64,000 nt of DNA from Thermothelomyces thermophilus ATCC 42464. Taxonomy: Eukaryota; Ascomycota; Sordariomycetes; Sordariales; Chaetomiaceae. The notes under the pieces are model-generated. The model had not been told where the DNA came from. It saw only the letters and a list, made by a program, of their open reading frames with translations, and searched no databases. The translations under genes and the position numbers were made by a program. The stretch spans positions 858,001 to 922,000 of the forward strand of contig NC_016478.1 of the NCBI RefSeq assembly GCF_000226095.1, given 5' to 3'. Below are positions 23,992 to 34,033 of the stretch, piece by piece. Numbering within the stretch: position 1 is the first letter of the stretch; every line of letters starts with the position of its first letter.

Positions 23992-24969
23992 CAGTGGGGT
24001 CAGAAAAGTGTTTGCCCACCCACTTTTTCCACCCTCTAACTTCAAAGACATACAGAACACGCAAAACAGGGCCAAACTGCCACCAAATTGATATTACAAC
24101 TACGGCTATTTCAGTAGTTGATTAGGCCACCTTTGATTAAGCCAAAAGGTCTATCCTTTTCTTTATATCTATAGCCAAATTGACCAGGAATTTAATAGGT
24201 ATTTGGCTCTAGACTTCCTATAATATTGTAGTCATCTGAGCCACTGTCTTAACCTGATACCGCCTGTCAGAGATTTTTATCTTCATCCAATGCCAGATAT
24301 TTTCAATTGGACTAAGGTCTAGGCTCTGTGGTGGCCACTGGAGTAGCCGAAACTTGGTGAACCTCGGTAGCCCTCTTTAATAGTTAAACAAACCTCCTAT
24401 AGTAATATGTTACCCTATCCTCTTGTAATTGTGCTCCGGAGTCATATATTGACCTTATCGTGTTATGGAAAGGAAGGAAGTATGGTATGAAGATCTGGTT
24501 GGTATATTCAAGTCGGTACCCTAGGGCAGGGTGGTATAAGTGATTTGAGGGTATCTATTTGGTTAGTTCTTATATACTATAGAAGGTACCAGACGGCTCG
24601 GTCATCTAACTTAAAAGGTCTTCTAGATCTGGGCTTTGATTGGAATGGTTTGTCGGCTCTGTTGGCAAGGTTGCGTTTAACTTTCGAGACGGTGTAGTTA
24701 ATAGTCTGTTTTGACAAGCTGATATAGGCTGCAGTTGTACCTCCTTTCAATCTAGCCAAATGGAGGCCGTAAACTAGGGATCGCTAGGCTTCTGTAAGTT
24801 CCTGGTAAGTAGTCTTTGACCTGGGAGCCATGTTATAGTATTAAAGAGGAGGTTGAAGATAGAAAAGTTGGTATAGCCGTCATTGAAGTTAAAGAGGGGT
24901 AGTTAGTTGAGCTGATTTGGAAGTGGATTACCAGGGTTGAAGTGGGCAAACACTTTTCTGACCCCACTG
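23992..24969 (-). mobile_element. Tc1/mariner-type DNA transposon, internally deleted
   Basis: Near-perfect inverted repeats bound a 978-bp element. Both ends read CAGTGGGGTCAGAAAAGTGT inward, followed by TTGCCCAC. TA flanks both sides (23990-23991 and 24970-24971). The transposase is on the minus strand. Its start and helix-turn-helix part lie at 24831-24577 and its C-terminal DDE block at about 24354-24218, so the part that would carry the first catalytic aspartates is missing. The repeats differ in sequence from those of the element at 9670, so this is another family. It is non-autonomous, of the kind that gives rise to MITEs. Confidence 0.92.
24218..24831 (-). pseudogene. Tc1/mariner transposase remnant, central part missing
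   Basis: It starts at an ATG at 24831 with MAPRSKTTYQELTEA, then a TAG, then RSLVYGLHLARLKGGTTAAY and LSKQTINYTVSKVKRNL, a helix-turn-helix. After another stop at about 24577 the middle is not recognisable. The C-terminal block reads WPPQSLDLSPIENIWHWMK, the final part of the DDE catalytic domain, and ends with a stop at 24218. Unlike the first element, the DDE motif here keeps D and E, so point decay is milder. Confidence 0.85.
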
Positions 24970-24971
24970 TA

Positions 24972-26230
24972 CAGTACATACATACAATCTCTGTGGACAC
25001 ACAAAAACTACACCGCAGCAATACCGAGTAACTTACTCGACTGTATCCGCACACCAGTAACTTAATCCGATAAAGCGGGCAATTGTCTCAAACTCGAGAG
25101 GCAACGACTAGAAGTTGAGACCCTTGATCCGTTTTATTTCCAAATGCTGTTCATTTCGCCAGCAAACCACCTCAAAAGTTCTCGGCAGGGGGAGATGAAA
25201 CTCAACGTGGTATTTCCAAGTTCTCACATGATCACACACTCTGCAGGCCACTCTCGCCAAACTGTCCATCCCGCCCTTGCTGATCAGCCTTTCGGGGAGC
25301 AAACAGACTGATCGGCGGATGCCGCGCTTCGCCAAGCAAAACAGCCAAGTCCAGACGGAGCTCCCAGTGATCCGTCTTCATGGTGTTACGGGATCCGTCT
25401 CATTCACAACAGAAAATAGGGAAAGCTGGACACGTTGCCAAGAGGCAATCTTAAAAACTAACTAACGTTATACAATTACGCAGGCTCGTGTCTAGTAAAA
25501 TTTCACTCTGCCGCCTACAAACACAGCATTCCGGGCATAGTTATACAAATTACTGTGCAATACAACCACACACGCATCACGCAGCACATGGAAGATGATG
25601 GAATGCTTGCAGTTGTACTTTGTACAGCTGCGCCCTACCCTAGCTCAACCAAGGAGAAGGAGAGCACCTACGGGAAAGATTCTCTGGCTTGGAAGGGAAG
25701 GAGTGTGGACGATTTCATCGTGACAGAGACACACTCCGCGATGGTGTGTGTGTGTGTGTGTGTAACAACCCATACCCAAAGACAGGACGCCAAAGTCTGC
25801 CCAACGACAGACGAGTACCTCGAGCCGGCGCAGGAGTGGAATACGCATACATTGGTTCAGTTTCCCTGACAAGAAAGTGCCTAGAAAGTACAGTTCCTCA
25901 ACCACCCGCACCGGCAACCAGCCTTTTACATTGATGCCCTAAACAAAACGTCCGAGTGTCCTTCTCTACACGCCTAGACTCCTAGAAACGCCGAACCAGG
26001 TGCCAAACACAGCGATCGCTGCCCTCGGAAATGCAAGAATAACCATCACTGCAACGGAAGGACAAGGCCGTGAAAGCGGCACATCAAGAGCCGTGTAGAG
26101 TTCGGCTCGGGCCGAATAAGCGGCTCAGGAGCCATCAATACGCACGATCCCAAAAAGAAGAAAGGGAGTAAGGCGGAGAAATTCTGGGGTGAGACAGAGG
26201 GGGGAAGAAGCGATGAACGAGAGGATGGGT
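24972..26230. other. intergenic, 3' side of the ING-family gene
   Basis: No gene is recognised. It contains the right half of a GTATGTAC-type site (24972-24986) and a (GT)10 microsatellite at 25744-25763. The last part is probably the 3' untranslated region of the minus-strand gene ending at 26231. Confidence 0.55.
25744..25763. repeat. GT microsatellite
   Basis: Ten GT units in intergenic DNA, a simple repeat. Confidence 0.9.
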
Positions 26231-28972
26231 CTACCTCCGCTCGGTGATCTTCAACCTCTTTTTGCAGTCCTCGCAGTACCATTTAGCTGCAAGCGATTCC
26301 GTTAGCGACTGACATGAAATCCAACGGCAGGAGGAGGCATGGAGCAGGCCTGGATCACAAGGAAGCCCATGGAAAGCAAAGAAAGCAGGTGAAGCAGGAG
26401 GAGAAGAAAAAAAATGAAAAGAGGACAACAAGCCAAGAGAATTGCTGTAGCCATGCCGATCTCCGCCAACACAAGCTCAATAACAAAGGGCAACTAACCC
26501 CTCTACGCCGGACCTCCCAACCTGTACAGGAACAAGAGATGTAGGTGGGTGAAGAAGAGCGTAAAGGCGAGAGAGAAGGCGAATAAAGGAAGCGAAAGGG
26601 AAGGGGGGGAGGGGCAGAATGAAGAACTCACCATTTCCCTTCGGCGCGACCTTCAACCCGACACATTCCAGGTGGAACCACTCGCGCGGACACCCCTCGC
26701 CGTCACAGGCCACCATCTCGCCGTAGCTGACCTGGTTACAGTAGCAGTACACGTCCTCGTCGGCCACGTCCTGGTCATCGTCCTCGTCGGCATCGTCTTC
26801 GTTCTCAGCCCCAGCCCCGGCTTTTCTTGCCCCCGCGTTGTTGTTGTTGCTGGTGTTGCCGGTGCCGCCGCTACTACTGCCGCTGTTTGCCTTGTCTTTC
26901 CTCCCCCCAGAAGCGGCAGGCGTAGTACCACTAGCGCTGACGCCGGGCCCTGAGCCGCGGTCTCTGTCCCTTTCTTTATCCTTCCCCGCTGCTGTTGTTG
27001 CCAACGCCCCCGAGGACGATGTGCCGGCGGAAGTAGACGAGGAGGAGGTGGCGGCGGCGGCAGCTTGGGCTACTGCCGTGGCTGACGTCGAGACGGAGGC
27101 GCCCTTCTTATGACTTCGCTTTGCCGTCGTGGTGTTGCTTTGATTACTCGCTGCTGTTCCTGAGGTGGCATTGTTGGCAGAGTTCTCTGCGCCGCGCGAC
27201 GGCCTGGAACGGGATGTCGTGGCTGATGAGTTCGACGATGCAGCCTCGGCAAACGTCGAGATAGCGGGGGTGGAAGGCTTGCTTGCACGACCGCTCTTCG
27301 TCTTTACCCCCGAAGCTGGTGTCGACTGGGTGCCGAGGGCGGCCGCCTCCTTGTTAGACTGGGCCGGCTGCTCGTCCGTCTGTCTGGCGGAGTTGTCATC
27401 ATTGTCGTCTTGTGCGGGCTCCGGAGCGGATGGCGGTTCCTCTGTCTCGGTCTTAAGCGGGCTCGGCTTGTTCATGATGGGAACAGTCGCTTCTTTTTGA
27501 GTCTTAGAATCCGTGCTTGTTTTGGCTCCGTTGCTTGGTTGGGCAGGATCAGGAGTGCCCTGCGAGTTTCCACTCGGCTTGTTCGACGCGACCGATGGCA
27601 GACGCTGTCGTGAGTTATCAACATTCGAGTGCGTAGAGTTTTGGCGGGCGCGAGACGAGGCAGGCCTGGAAGCTGTGGCCGACGGGGCAGGAGAGGCCCT
27701 TCCAGGTTTGACAGGGTCGGGCAGTGCCCCGACGACGGGGGAAGAGGTGACGGACGGCGACATGGCGGCGTTAGTCCTGCTGTGAGTCTGTCAGCGGCGA
27801 CAGCAAATCAACTCACAGTGGCAGCCATGGGAAATTTACCTCTTCTTGGCCTGGCTGCTTGACGTAGGAAGCGCCTTGCGTTTCTTGTTTCCACCCTCTG
27901 GAGCTGGCGTCTCCGTGGGACTCGTCGTCCCCCGTCTTGTCGAGTTTGCGCCAAATACCGAGCCCATCGCGCGCTCAGCAGTCGCCCCATTCGACTTGGA
28001 CTCGGCTACCTTGCGTCTCTTGCTGGCCGAGGCCCCCCCCGAAGGGGCAGAGGTAATGCCGAGACCCACCGGCCCATGGTCGGGGAGAGGCTTCCTCGAC
28101 TTGGTCCCCTGGGCCCTCTTTCCGGAGTCTTGCACCTTGTCGCTGTCGGCATCGGCAGCTTGGTTTTTGGCGTTCTTCTTGGCAGCTATCGCCTGCTTCC
28201 TGTCGCTGCTGCGAGCGGCGGCCTCCTCGGCCAGCGCCTGGGCAGCAGCGGAGAGGGTCGCGGCGCCTTCGCGGCGCGACCGCTCGGCCTGTTTGTCGTT
28301 TGCTTTGGCCTGCCTGTTTTCCACGTATGCCCAGTGGGTAGCGCTGCCCCATTTGGCCTCCTCGCTGAACTCGGCTTCGAGATGGGGCCAGATGTCTTCA
28401 ATGCGAGCCAGCTGCTTCTGCAAGGCGTCATTGGCAGTAGCAAGAACATGATTCTTCTCCTCCAGCGACACTAATATTTCTTGTATTTTCAGCGCCGTGT
28501 CGCGAAACAAAGTGCGGCGAGGAATGTTGGCGGGATCGAACACGCTGCTGGTTGTGGCATCGGAGGGCGGCGCGGCCGGATTGGCCGGGCCCGTGGTGCT
28601 CATGGGCGCCGATACGGACGCGGTGCTGCTCAGCGCGTCATTGACCGGCCTGGAGAGGTCTGGGGGCGGCGTGTTGAGGGCGTCGTGGAGGAGCTGGAGG
28701 AGAGCGGCTTCCGGCGCGAAAATCTTGGCGTCGACCTCCTTGAGCAGTGTGAAATGCCGAACTAGTTCTCTGGGGAGAGCCGTGATTGCATCGGCAAAGT
28801 GTGTGACCCCGGGCAGGATATTGATGGGCTGCTCCGAGGCAGGAGCGCCAGCCAGCGGGTTGTTGCGATTGAGAGAGGATGTGCGCGGTGGATTGACTCG
28901 CGTCTGGCGCACCGGCTGTCTGCGGCTCGAACCAGTGACGCCTTCAGGCGCTGGTGGCTTGGCGGTCTTCAT
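26231..28972 (-). CDS. ING-family chromatin protein with PHD finger
   Basis: Three exons, 28972-27840, 27779-26632 and 26286-26231, give 778 residues. ING proteins are subunits of histone acetyltransferase or deacetylase complexes, and their PHD finger reads methylated H3K4. The N-terminal ING domain (about 51-205) includes LPGVTHFADAITALPRELVR and LKIQEILVSLEEKNHVL. Residues about 205-710 form a long low-complexity linker rich in Ser, Thr, Ala and Lys, so the protein is two to three times the usual family length. The PHD finger is at 722-768: CYCNQVSYGEMVACDGEGC, then EWFHLEC and WYCEDC, a complete C4HC3 set. The last intron splits the finger before AKWYCEDC and is about 345 bases. The first intron ends in CAGCAG, so two acceptors three bases apart both keep the frame. 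Whether it is the Pho23 (Rpd3L), Yng1 (NuA3) or Yng2 (NuA4) member cannot be decided by eye. Confidence 0.93.
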
Positions 28973-29734
28973 GGCCACGGAAAAAGAAGGGGGGGGGGGG
29001 GGGGGGAAGAATCGAAAACACGGCGTCTGCTTGGCTATGGTTCGGAGATCGCGGTTTGAGGGACGTAGCGGGAGGCGGAGAGGGAGATGGCGGCCAAGGA
29101 GTGGCTGATCGCGGTCTCGATTGGGAAGCTTGGGAGGACACCGGGTATGAGGGTTGGAATCAGAAGTTACGTCGAAAATATGTCGGCATGCGAGGGCATG
29201 ATTCGAGTCCGTAGGCGCGTTGGTGATCACATTCGACGCGGTGTGTTGCTCTGGGAGATCGAAGCGGGAAGGGGGAGGGGGAGCGGTCGAAGAATGCGTG
29301 GGATCTTTCCCAAGCGCTGGACCAAGAGGGCAGAACAACCGGAACTGGGACCCGCAGCGAGCTTTCTGCTTGTGGGGCTGCCCTTGATAGAATGCCGAGA
29401 CGTCACCGCCTTTGGGCCAGCAGATAAGATAAGATTAAGAAAACACGCGAAACAAGAATCGGGACATGCGCCTGTATCTTACTGTATACGGACGTACATC
29501 GGATATGTTCTCCTCTTACATACGGATTACAGTCCAGCTAATCTTTTTGTATGTCCATTGAAATGTATGTACAAGAACGCACCAAATGCCATATTTTCTC
29601 ACCAGTGCACGCGACATGCCTTGAATATATGAGCAATATGAGAGTTATCCGATTCGCTGCCCAAACGCCTTCGCCTAGTTGTATAACGTCTATGCAGAGT
29701 TGGCCTCTTAGGTCTGATTCAACATAGTACACCA
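28973..29734. other. intergenic between RER2 and the ING-family gene
   Basis: This 762-bp space lies between two minus-strand genes. It holds an 18-G run at 28989-29006, seventeen bases upstream of the ING-gene ATG, and a TACGGATTAC word at 29521-29530. It must include the RER2 3' end and the promoter of the ING-family gene. No other gene is seen. Confidence 0.6.
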
Positions 29735-30921
29735 TCACGCCTGCTTCACTCGCCTCCGCGGCCGTTCGTCCCTGGCCTTCTGCTTCTGGCGCCACTGCCA
29801 CTCGACCAGAACTGGGAGAAAGTTCCACAGGTCAAACTCGGGCCAGAAGCACTTGAGGAAGAAGATTTGTGTGTCCTGATGGCACTGCCACAGCATGAAG
29901 TCGCTCAGACGCTCGACGCCGCTAGTGCGCACAAAGATGTCGAGGGGCGGACAGTCCGCTGTGTACAAGTGCTTGTCGATGGTTTCCGAAGTGATGGTCT
30001 CCGCATTAGGATATATAGCCACCGCCTCCTCGCCATCGATGCCCTTGACGGCTGCAGAGTCGGAGTGTAGCGTAGTCGCAGTCGACACGGCGTCGTCCTG
30101 GTCGTCCGAGTGTATCGATGTCGGTGTCGGTGACACCGACTCCCTGATCGGCTCGAGCACATCCGGCTTTCCTGCCTGCTTGGATAAGATCTTTTGGGTG
30201 ATTCGGCTCTGCGAGAAGGGCGTGCTGTGGGGGCGAGGAGTGGTTGAGTACTCCTCGACGGTGGTCCGGATCGCCGTGGTCATCTCTTCCCTTGACGTGT
30301 AGGGGAAGCAGATGTTGAGGACGCACCTGCGGCTCGTCAGCCTAAACAGCTCTTTCCGGCGTTATCAATGGTCTCCTTACTCTGTGTTGTTCTGAGTGGC
30401 CGCCATCGCCCTTCCCACAACCTCGAGGACGTCTGGAGGGATCAAGTCAAGGCGGCCCAGCACCCTCACACTCGCGCCATATCGGTCAAGCAACTCTCCG
30501 TGCTGTAGGAGTTGTTCGAGTTTAACTTTCGCAAGCTGCATAAGCCCGTCGACCTCGTATTTTGGGCGGTGGAAGTTCTCGATGCTGAAGGCGTAGACCG
30601 TCACGACTTTGACGCCGCATTTGTAGCAGACCTCGAGCACCTGCACAGCCAAATCATCAGCTTGACCGTCAAGAGATGTCGGAGAGGAGGCTAACGTACC
30701 CGAGCAAGAGCCTCAAATCCGAGATGATGGCCTTCGATTGTCTCTATCTTGTGGCTCCGCGCATACCGGCGGTTGCCGTCCATCTCGAAGGCGACATGGC
30801 GTGGGATGGGCCCCTGAGAGAGCGCGCCGATGAGGGTTGAGCGTAGGCGGTTGAGGGCCCATTCTGCGGGGGGCGAGCTCAGAAACCAGCTGCGTAACCG
30901 GGAAAGGTACAGATCTGACAT
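29735..30921 (-). CDS. RER2: dehydrodolichyl diphosphate synthase (cis-prenyltransferase)
   Basis: Three exons, 30921-30700, 30640-30381 and 30326-29735, give 357 residues. The enzyme adds isopentenyl units in cis to farnesyl diphosphate at the ER, making the polyprenol precursor of dolichol for N-glycosylation and GPI anchors. The five conserved regions are present in order: HVAFEMDGNRRYAR with the catalytic Asp48, HHLGFEALARV, YAFSIENFHRPKYEVDGL, LNICFPYTSREEM, and the C-terminal DIFVRTSGVERLSDFMLWQC. About 95 acidic and Ser/Thr-rich residues are inserted between the last two regions, which makes it longer than yeast Rer2 (286 residues). The final region carries the RTSG/RLSD substrate-binding block of the active subunit, not of the Nus1/NgBR partner. 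It is divergent from the Dsc2-like ER gene across 655 bp. Confidence 0.96.
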
Positions 30922-31576
30922 GTCGGTGGCCTTTTTTTTTATTGTTTTCTTTCTTTCCCTTCCTTTTGTAATGCGTGATGCAGAGAGGCCTGTGCTGCGA
31001 TAAGGAGACCCAAAGACGAAATTCTGATTGCGAAGGATTATTGGCGTGTTAGGAAACAGTTGCCATCATGGAATCACTGGGCGTGCAGACGAGAGGTCCC
31101 AAGTAAGACGAGCAGGCTGAGAAGTGGTCTGCCAAGGGACAGATAGTGGCTCTGCAAATGACGAGTCTCATTGCGTATCGTGGGAGCTCTTGCGCTTCTC
31201 TGGTCGGCGGTCGGTGTGGATCCTTCCCTCCCATTCAATCGGCCGATGTCATGGGGACCCGCAGTGAGAGTGGAGCCGCTCTTACCAGGAACGAGCTGGA
31301 GCATGTGGCATCGCGTCGCTGCCATTCTGGACACAATCGCAACTTCAACCCGCACGCTGTCGTCAATGAAACTCAGAGTCTAAGAGAGCAATTTCAACGA
31401 CCACCATCCCCCCAAATAACGTCAAAACTCTACTCTGTAAGTGGAGTTTGAATAAATACCAGCGGTCGTGGCTGGCGTGTGCCCGGTCGCAACCTCGGGA
31501 GCGTTTCGTCATCCTTTGGATTTTGGAGACAAAACCATGTCGAGGTAGCAGTCGGCAGGGGAGACGCACCGCAGAA
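30922..31576. promoter_or_regulatory. shared divergent promoter region of RER2 and the Dsc2-like gene
   Basis: 655 bp separate the two ATGs. A long poly-T/pyrimidine stretch (about 30933-30968, plus strand) lies next to the RER2 start. No third gene is recognised, so both promoters must lie in this interval. No specific factor site is claimed. Confidence 0.6.
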
Positions 31577-32457
31577 ATGTCGTTTGCAAGCACGCCAGTG
31601 ACACGCACTCTGGTGCTGGGGTTAGTTGGATCCTCGATTGCGGCCAGTTTGCTCGACATCAAGCACTACTTTTACATCTCAGTCGGCACGCACATACTGC
31701 AGTACGGCCAGACGTGGCGGGCGTTAATATGGCAACTGTGCTATACTAACTCGTCCGAGGTGCTCTTTGCCGCCATGACTCTGTACAACTTGCGGGTCGT
31801 GGAGCAGCAGTGGGGATCGAGGAAATACGCGGTATGTAACGCTGCTACCTTGAATCGAGGTTGTGCCCGTCAGCTAACGCTGGACAGTCGTTTATCCTGG
31901 TATCAGGGCTTCTCACGTCCATCATCCCGCCTGTCATCTTAACCACCATTCTACGGCCCCTGAGCTGGGGAATCTTTGACTTCTTGCCGGCCGGCCCGAC
32001 ACCTATCATCTTTGCTGTTCTGGCCCAGTATCATGCCATGGTCCCCCACATCTACCAGTACAAGGTCGCGCTCTCCACGCGGGCCCCAAGCAACAACGAC
32101 GAAGACTCCGGAGTGACGTTTTCGGACAAGTCGACGAAGTACTTGTTGGCGCTCCAGCTGGCGCTGTTCCAATGGCCAGGCTCGCTCCTTGGGGCCGGAA
32201 TTGGGTGGTTGGTGGGACAGGCTTGGCGCAGTGAGTTGCTGCCGGGCGCCTTGACACGGTGGCGTGTGCCGGGATGGGTTGTGGGGTTGAGGACTCCGAA
32301 GAGCAGCGAGAGGTTTGAAGGGATGAGGAGGAGGCTTGAGAGTGAAGGAGCGTCGTCTGGGGCTGCTTCGGGGGCGCAGCAACAGGCCGGGGTTGACGGC
32401 AATAGGAGGAGAACCATGGCCCAGCAGCTTCTCGATGAAGCCCGCGGCGCGTTCTGA
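31577..32457 (+). CDS. dsc2: rhomboid-like ER membrane protein, Dsc2 type
   Basis: Two exons, 31577-31831 and 31888-32457, with a 56-base intron, give 274 residues. The sequence matches rhomboid-like pseudoproteases of the UBAC2/Dsc2 group. It has an N-terminal hydrophobic helix (TRTLVLGLVGSSIAASLLDI), then YGQTWRALIWQLCYTNSSEV and YNLRVVEQQWGSRKYA, then further membrane segments. The rhomboid serine and histidine catalytic residues are not apparent, as expected for this group. In fission yeast and Aspergillus the Dsc complex is a Golgi/ER E3 ligase that activates the SREBP transcription factor and removes unassembled membrane proteins. The C-terminal 50 residues are Gly/Ser/Arg-rich and end in LLDEARGAF; I do not see a clear UBA domain, which some Dsc2 proteins have. 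The start was chosen as the first ATG that opens the conserved part. Confidence 0.8.
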
Positions 32458-34033
32458 GAGCAAGCCCAGCACAGTTGTGGTGGCCAGCTATTGGGGTTTC
32501 GGGTCAAGTTTCTGTTGGAGATTTATGTTTGACCTTACGAAATTGACCGGCAACACCATGTAATGTCCAAAGGGACATCATGCAACGAATTGCAGGGCAA
32601 ATCACATCATATGCGGACGGTGCAGCGGGGTAGGGAGTAAACTTGAACAATTCTTTTATTAGAACCCCAAAGTCCGGACTCAGCATGCGGTCTGTGATGT
32701 ACTGATAAGATGCAGCAAACTGAAATCAGCCACAACTGGTCGCGCAGAAATTCGCAGCAGATGAACGCCCAGCTTACGCACTCGGTGGTCGCTGGCATGT
32801 GGTCAGCTAACTCCGCCACAACATGACAGTAAAACAGGCCAATTGCACAAAGCAAGAAATTCGCTAATGGGTGTCAACTCGGTCTCGAGACACATCTCAT
32901 GGCGAAGTTATCATTGTTCCCCGGTGCTCTGGCACGTCCAACAGCACCACACGATCGAGTACGTAGCAAATAGAATCTTGTAGTGTATGTACATACATGT
33001 ACACATTGATCCATAGTGTAATACACTGTGGACTCTGTTACACGATATGTAACTACCGTATGGAATGCACTCTTACTTGTAAAATTACAACGGGCATCGA
33101 CCCTACTTGCCCCCAGACGCCAAGACTAGGCGCCTGAAGGGTGTCCTGTCCATTGGCTGGCTCAGCGACAAGCTCGCGGCTTCCCGTTGTCCCGGATCTG
33201 TTCTTACGCAGCATGGTATGTATGTACCGTAGAAGGAGCGTACTGCGATTGTAATATGACATACGTTTACTCCAAGCCGCTTTGTGAATCTGGCAGTTTT
33301 CATAGAAGCTGACATTACGTACACCAAGTATCTGACAGAGTGCATACACACCTGTACGCGCTGATTACAGATCTCACTACGGATGCCTGGTAAGAAGACT
33401 TCTTACAGCGCCTCCCAACACGAAAAAGGGCACTAATGGTGCTGCGGCCGCTGGACTTACGCAACACTTGTACCGGGTTTTGAGAGTCCATACCACGCAC
33501 AAAGCATCCTGCACTCGGTCTGCACCTAAGCTTCCGTTCCATCGCCAAAGAAACCAAACCCGAGTGGCTGCCTCCCTCGCATTTTCAAGTACGGAGTAAT
33601 CCGTAATCCCACGTGCAATCGTTGGCGTGACCCTGGTGCAAGGGTCCGACGGAAGATCCACTCTGAGCTACCTTCTGCGTCCGGAATAGTGTTGGACATT
33701 ACCACCTTCTTCCGTTCCTGGTCTCACGCGCTTGCTCCTGAAATCGAACCCCGTCAATTCCACCATACTTTGCCCAGCGCTCGCTGCAAGCCACCCGGAT
33801 CGCAGACGCGTCCCAAACCACGACCACACGCATTTCGCCGCATTTATCGTTACGCATGGGTCCATAGGGCGGTTGGAAACGCTCAGCGCCGTGCAACCTC
33901 CAATCCGGGGAGCTGAAGAAGAGAAGTCCTTTGGGCTCCAATCGGACGCTTTCGCGACATGCACTTGTGCTGAGCCCAACCACATACATATATATAAGCA
34001 CAACGCTCTAGTTGCGCCTTCTCGACACACACG
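32458..34033. other. intergenic, promoter side of the Uds1-domain gene
   Basis: No gene is recognised in 1.6 kb. It holds GTATGTAC-type palindromes at about 32983-33003 and 33214-33229. An overlapping pair of the words TACGGAGTA and GTAATCCGTA is at 33590-33605. A TATA element lies close to the next ATG. Confidence 0.55.
33989..33998 (+). promoter_or_regulatory. TATA-like element upstream of the Uds1-domain gene
   Basis: TATATATAAG lies 36 bases before the ATG at 34034. Position and sequence fit a TATA box with a very short leader. This is inferred from sequence only. Confidence 0.45.
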
